Below are positions 60,801-64,000 of a DNA stretch of 64,000 nt, one piece after another. The position numbers were made by a program, and so were the translations under genes. Source of the DNA: Girardinichthys multiradiatus. Taxonomy: Eukaryota; Chordata; Actinopteri; Cyprinodontiformes; Goodeidae. Within the stretch, counting starts at the first letter, position 1. Every line of letters begins with the position of its first letter. Location of the stretch: positions 23,646,442 through 23,710,441 of the forward strand of contig NC_061813.1 of assembly GCF_021462225.1 (NCBI RefSeq). The letters are read 5' to 3'. The notes beneath the pieces were generated by a model. It was not told where the DNA came from, ran no database searches, and saw nothing but the letters and a program-made list of their open reading frames with translations.

Positions 60801-63668
60801 GCAGCAGCAGCAGCATCCTCAGCAGTCACACCAACAGCATCAACAGCCAACACAGCACCAAGCTTCTCATCCACAACAACACCAACAGCAGACGCACCAG
60901 CAGCCTCAGCATCAACAGCAGCAGTTACAGCAGCAGCAGCAGCAGAACTCCCATCCCAGACATCCTCAGCATTTACAGCAACAGATCCAACAGCAACAGC
61001 AGCACTTTCGGCATCAGGAGAAGACATGTGAGGCCCAGTCAGTGGGATCCAGGGCCCACCACAACAGCCACTTGTCCCAGCAGGACCACCTCAAGGTGGG
61101 TAGCATAATATATGCAAGGTGTTGATATGGTTTACGATGACTTGTTAGACTTTGAATAAGAAATACTGTTAGGGAGTTCATCCTCTATATTGCAGACCTT
61201 AATTTTGATTAGTAGTACCTGCTAATTTTAAGCCCATGTGATTTATTGAAGGAACTAAGTTTATCCGTTTGCCACATTGTTGCCTTTCTTTGTTAATCCT
61301 GTCCTTAAAGAGGTCCACCTTGCAGGCTTCCTAAGAAGTCTGGAAAAGTATGAAGTTTAATTTGAGTATTTTCCACATCTGGACACGTATGAAAAAGGAA
61401 AATAAGAGCATGACAAAATGTCTGTTTTTCCACTTTATTCCTTATCCCATTGTGTAAAAGTTGTCCTTCCTACACCTTTCCCTTTTCTTTCCTTCCTCGC
61501 TCGCTGTGTGCCCTCCATCCTGGCCTTACCTCTCCTCTTTACTTACTTTCCTTTCTTGTATAATTCCTTCCCTCTCTCTGTCCTCCTTAGTGTAATTCCT
61601 TTTTTCATTCCTTCCTTGTGCCCTTATGTCCTTCCTTCTGGTTTTTCCAGGATCCATATTTAAAGCCTCAGTACTGCATACATTCATATAGATCTTTACT
61701 ATTTTATATTTTGAAATAAACCTAAAGGACTGATAACTAAGTTGAGTCTGAAGAAATGGGGAACTTTTACAATTACCGATGTGTGATTGAGATTTACGGC
61801 ACATTATTGTTCTTCTTCTTGTATGGTAAAGACTTTTGTGTCTTTGACTTCTCACCCTGCAGCCTGGTCAGGACCATAATGCTATGCAGAGGATGATGAG
61901 CTCCAGAAGCTTGGAGCAGCAGCTCATTGCTCCTCCCACCAACACAGTGTCTCGTTCATCCGAGCTGGCCTGTGCTCCGTCTCGCCAGGAGCGACACCGC
62001 GTGTCGAACTACTCCGCAGAGGCGCTTATCGGGAAAAGCTCCACCAGCGGTGAACAGCAGCAACGCATGGCTCTCCATCTTCAACCTGGCCATGGTGCCA
62101 CCCAGGAGCAACCAGACCTCCGCAGCTACCTGGATTCATCACGAGGCAAGGCCGGCAACATTCACAACCCACAGAACCGCCTTTCGTCAGACCATTCTAC
62201 ATCCGGTGATCAGCGCATCTCTGAGTGTCAGTCCTTCAAGGCAATGGGTGGTGGAGGTGGAACGCATCAGCTCAGCGGTTTTGAGGCTCAGGTCTCTCGT
62301 GGGAGTGACATGACCCCCAAGTCGGTGCCTCCCTCTCAGCGGGGTCCTCAGGGGCAGCAGCAGGGAGGATTTAGGATGAATGTTGGTCCCACAGCAGACG
62401 CAAGAAATCGTGGCAGCTACAGTGGACCTCATCCTGGCCCTCAGGGAGTACAAGTTGGCCCTGCGCTGCCCCGGGAACAGGAAGGCTGCCACCAGAGTTT
62501 CATGCAGAGCCTCCATTCTCCTCACCTTCCTGAGCAGAGCAACCACCAGCGAGCGGTTCAGTGCTGCCCCCCTGTCAGCATGGAGTACAGCTGCGTGCCT
62601 GGAAGTTCCTCAGGAGATATTCAGGCCAAGGCCTCCAGTCCGAGCGTGCCTCAGTCTCAGAAGGCCCCAGTTATGCGACCCGCAGAGGGCAACAAGGGCC
62701 ACATTTCTCAGGTCAGCAGTAATATGCATGCAGGCCCCGGTGTTCGAGCAGGTCTCCCCCACCCTCCAACCCCGCACAGCAGCTCTGAGCCAGGCCGCTC
62801 CTCTGCCATCTCCAGACCTCCTACTGCTGTTAGCCAGCATTCCCGGCATCTTCCTAGAGATGCTCATCCTGCCAAACTGAGACCCAGCGACAGGCCTCGA
62901 TCAGCAGCTCTGAGATCCACCAACCCTTTTGAGCATGAGGGCCACTTACCTCTGTCCTCAGGGGGAGGGGTGCTGCTGGGCCGGGCTCAGTCTGGTGGAG
63001 AGAACCGCCGCAGCACCATTGTGCGCTTCATGGCAGACAGTGGACAGGTACCCAGTGACAACAATCTTGTTGCTGACCAACACCTAGCGCAGAACTTTGG
63101 GTTCCCCTTTATTTCAGAGGGAGGGATGAATCCTCCTCCCCCCATCAATGCAAACTCTACATTTATCCCTCCAGTGAGCCAACCGAGCACCTCCCGCACA
63201 CCCTCCCTCCTCCCCGTGGAGGCCCAGAACACTTTACCGTCCTTTTACCCCTCTTACTCCCCTGCTGCTCACCCAAGCCTCCCCAGTGATGTCACAATCC
63301 AGTACTTTCCCAATCAAATGTTTACAAGCCCAAGTGCTGAAAAGGCCAGCGCCCCTCCCCTCAACAACAGATTCGGCTCCATCCTTTCCCCGCCGCGCCC
63401 AGTGGCATTTGGTCAGGCCAGCTTCCCTCTGCTTCCAGATATGCCTCCCATGCCATCATCTGGAATCACCCCTCACATCTCTAACTTCAGCCTCACCTCC
63501 CTGTTCCCCGAAATCGCTACTGGCATGCCTACAGACGGCTCAGCCATGCCGATGTCCCCACTGCTGTCCCTCACCAACTCGTCATCCGCTGACTCTGGCA
63601 AGCAACCCAACCGTCCCGCCCACAACATCAGCCACATCCTGGGCCACGATGGCAGCTCGGCTGTGTGA
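51868..63668 (+). CDS. usf3: basic helix-loop-helix transcription factor USF3 (KIAA2018 type)
   Basis: Six coding exons: 51868-51911, 53244-53275, 53387-53469, 53570-53666, 56393-61095, 61863-63668; 6765 nt, 2254 codons plus stop, against about 2245 recalled for human. The N-terminus MPEMTETQTPGRKPK is followed by the basic region SHNAVERHRKEKINAGINR and helix-loop-helix PCSQALKQSKNMILDQAF with SYITELKKQND (about residues 22-80), then a coiled zipper-like EEIRRLQHQLDELRKE. IHWKGKHHC marks the USF3 signature. The rest is low-complexity, rich in Q, S, T and P, with glutamine/histidine runs from about 60540 to 61020 and a conserved C-terminal region ending GHDGSSAV. The protein is expected in the nucleus, binding E-box DNA; USF3 is implicated in repressing epithelial-mesenchymal transition. 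The main exon is 4.7 kb. Confidence 0.97.
53026..53050. repeat. (TG)n microsatellite in a usf3 intron
   Basis: About eleven uninterrupted GT units. Confidence 0.9.
53826..55074 (+). mobile_element. Tc1-like DNA transposon with short terminal repeats, TA target duplication
   Basis: The ends read CAGGGGTTGGACAATGAAAC and its complement; the match extends about 30 bp. TA flanks at 53824-53825 and 55075-55076. Length 1249 bp. It lies in the usf3 intron before the large exon. The short TIRs and different transposase set it apart from the other Tc1-like families here. Confidence 0.95.
54012..54977 (+). pseudogene. Tc1-like transposase, inactivated
   Basis: The frame starts MGDIPEFKRGQIVGARLAG at 54012, and a TGA at 54096-54098 (codon 29) interrupts it. 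It then runs to 54575 with the HTH and RKRKLSERDVRV linker and the first catalytic motif LFSDESTF. Near 54560-54610 the frame shifts, and a tryptophan codon region has a TGA. The last part, 54606-54977, has YQDDNAPIYTAR (second D) and NIIEPLWG (third acidic residue). All three catalytic positions remain but no full protein can be made. Confidence 0.85.
55460..56351. mobile_element. degenerate Tc1-like transposon
   Basis: The left end is GGTGCCTGGCAAAGGGTGAG and the right end GTATGAATACCTTCGCAAGGCACTG. The interior has reverse-strand transposase codons in decayed form (for example GTCCTGCTAGAAGGTGAACC at about 55912). It sits immediately before the acceptor of the 4.7-kb usf3 exon; its right end is only about 40 bp away. 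Confidence 0.75.
61096..61862. other. usf3: usf3 last intron, with polypyrimidine repeat
   Basis: The intron between the 4.7-kb exon and the last exon. From about 61480 to 61665 it is C/T-rich with CCTTCC and TGTCC units, the complement of the repeat type at 33.7-34.2 kb. The flank near 61700-61725 (TTTTATATTTTGAAATAAA) is also shared with that locus. Confidence 0.7.
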
Positions 63669-64000
63669 CAAGTTGCAGTTTGAATGTCTGTTTGGACTGT
63701 TGTTCAGGAGTAAAAGATGACATTTTGACTTGCAACTTGTAATCTCTTTCAATGTTAAAGAAAGCAGTGATGAAGTACTTGATGTGAGGGGATTTTGTTG
63801 TTTACATGTTCTCTCAATTTCAGTTTAAAAGTCTTATTTTTCACATATTTAATGTCAGGGTAATCTTTTAAAATTTTTGTAAGGCTTTTGGAATTTATGG
63901 AAACGTAAGCCCTGAATGCTCCTTTTTGAAATGCTAGTTAAACTGACTGGTGCTGAAGAAAAAGTTGAGAACATGATTTTTTTTGTTTTGTTTTTTGGTC
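63669..64000 (+). other. usf3: usf3 3' UTR, continues past the window
   Basis: Sequence after the TGA at 63666-63668. No canonical AATAAA is seen before the window ends, so the transcript probably extends further. Confidence 0.6.

Overview
This is nuclear DNA from a teleost fish. Four intron-containing vertebrate genes are legible exon by exon, and they are separated and interrupted by the usual fish mobile elements: L2-type, Rex1-like and Rex3/RTE LINEs, several Tc1-like transposons, and an old retrovirus. The genus cannot be fixed from the window. The L2 tail and Tc1 families look like those of percomorph fishes, perhaps Cyprinodontiformes; that is a low-confidence impression from memory.

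Gene layout, left to right: gramd1c (minus strand, about 3.6-31.5 kb), atp6v1a (minus, 32.5-42.0 kb), naa50 (plus, 44.3-50.1 kb) and usf3 (plus, 51.3 kb to beyond the right edge). From general knowledge this is the human 3q13 order USF3-NAA50-ATP6V1A-GRAMD1C, read from the other side and with all relative orientations kept. naa50 and atp6v1a are head to head, and gramd1c follows atp6v1a in tandem. Splice phases were checked by hand. The joined coding lengths are 675 codons (gramd1c, from its most conservative start), 617 (atp6v1a), 169 (naa50) and 2254 (usf3), all close to or equal to my recollection of the human proteins. The genes do unrelated cell-biological jobs: sterol transfer at ER contact sites, proton pumping by the V-ATPase, N-terminal acetylation, and bHLH transcription control. 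They are linked by synteny rather than by pathway.

Mobile DNA: 1.3-3.5 kb holds a truncated retrovirus (integrase end, envelope remnant, one LTR). An L2-type LINE (4.1-9.2 kb) sits in a gramd1c intron and is split by a Tc1-like transposon with an uninterrupted 334-codon transposase. A Rex1-like LINE (10.4-12.3 kb) carries an inverted L2 tail. A long Rex3 copy (12.4-15.3 kb) ends in a 65-bp foldback, and a second Rex3 (23.9-25.0 kb) has an internal deletion and an inverted 5' terminus. Further Tc1-like copies lie at 27.0-28.6, 36.0-37.1, 46.0-46.9, 50.2-50.7, 53.8-55.1 and 55.5-56.4 kb, and a TA-flanked MITE at 34.3-35.1 kb.

I did not find a previously undescribed biological system. The most interesting signals are the structural scars at LINE 5' ends, the intact nested Tc1, a possible internal promoter of gramd1c at 19.4-19.7 kb, and a dispersed polypurine repeat shared by two distant introns.
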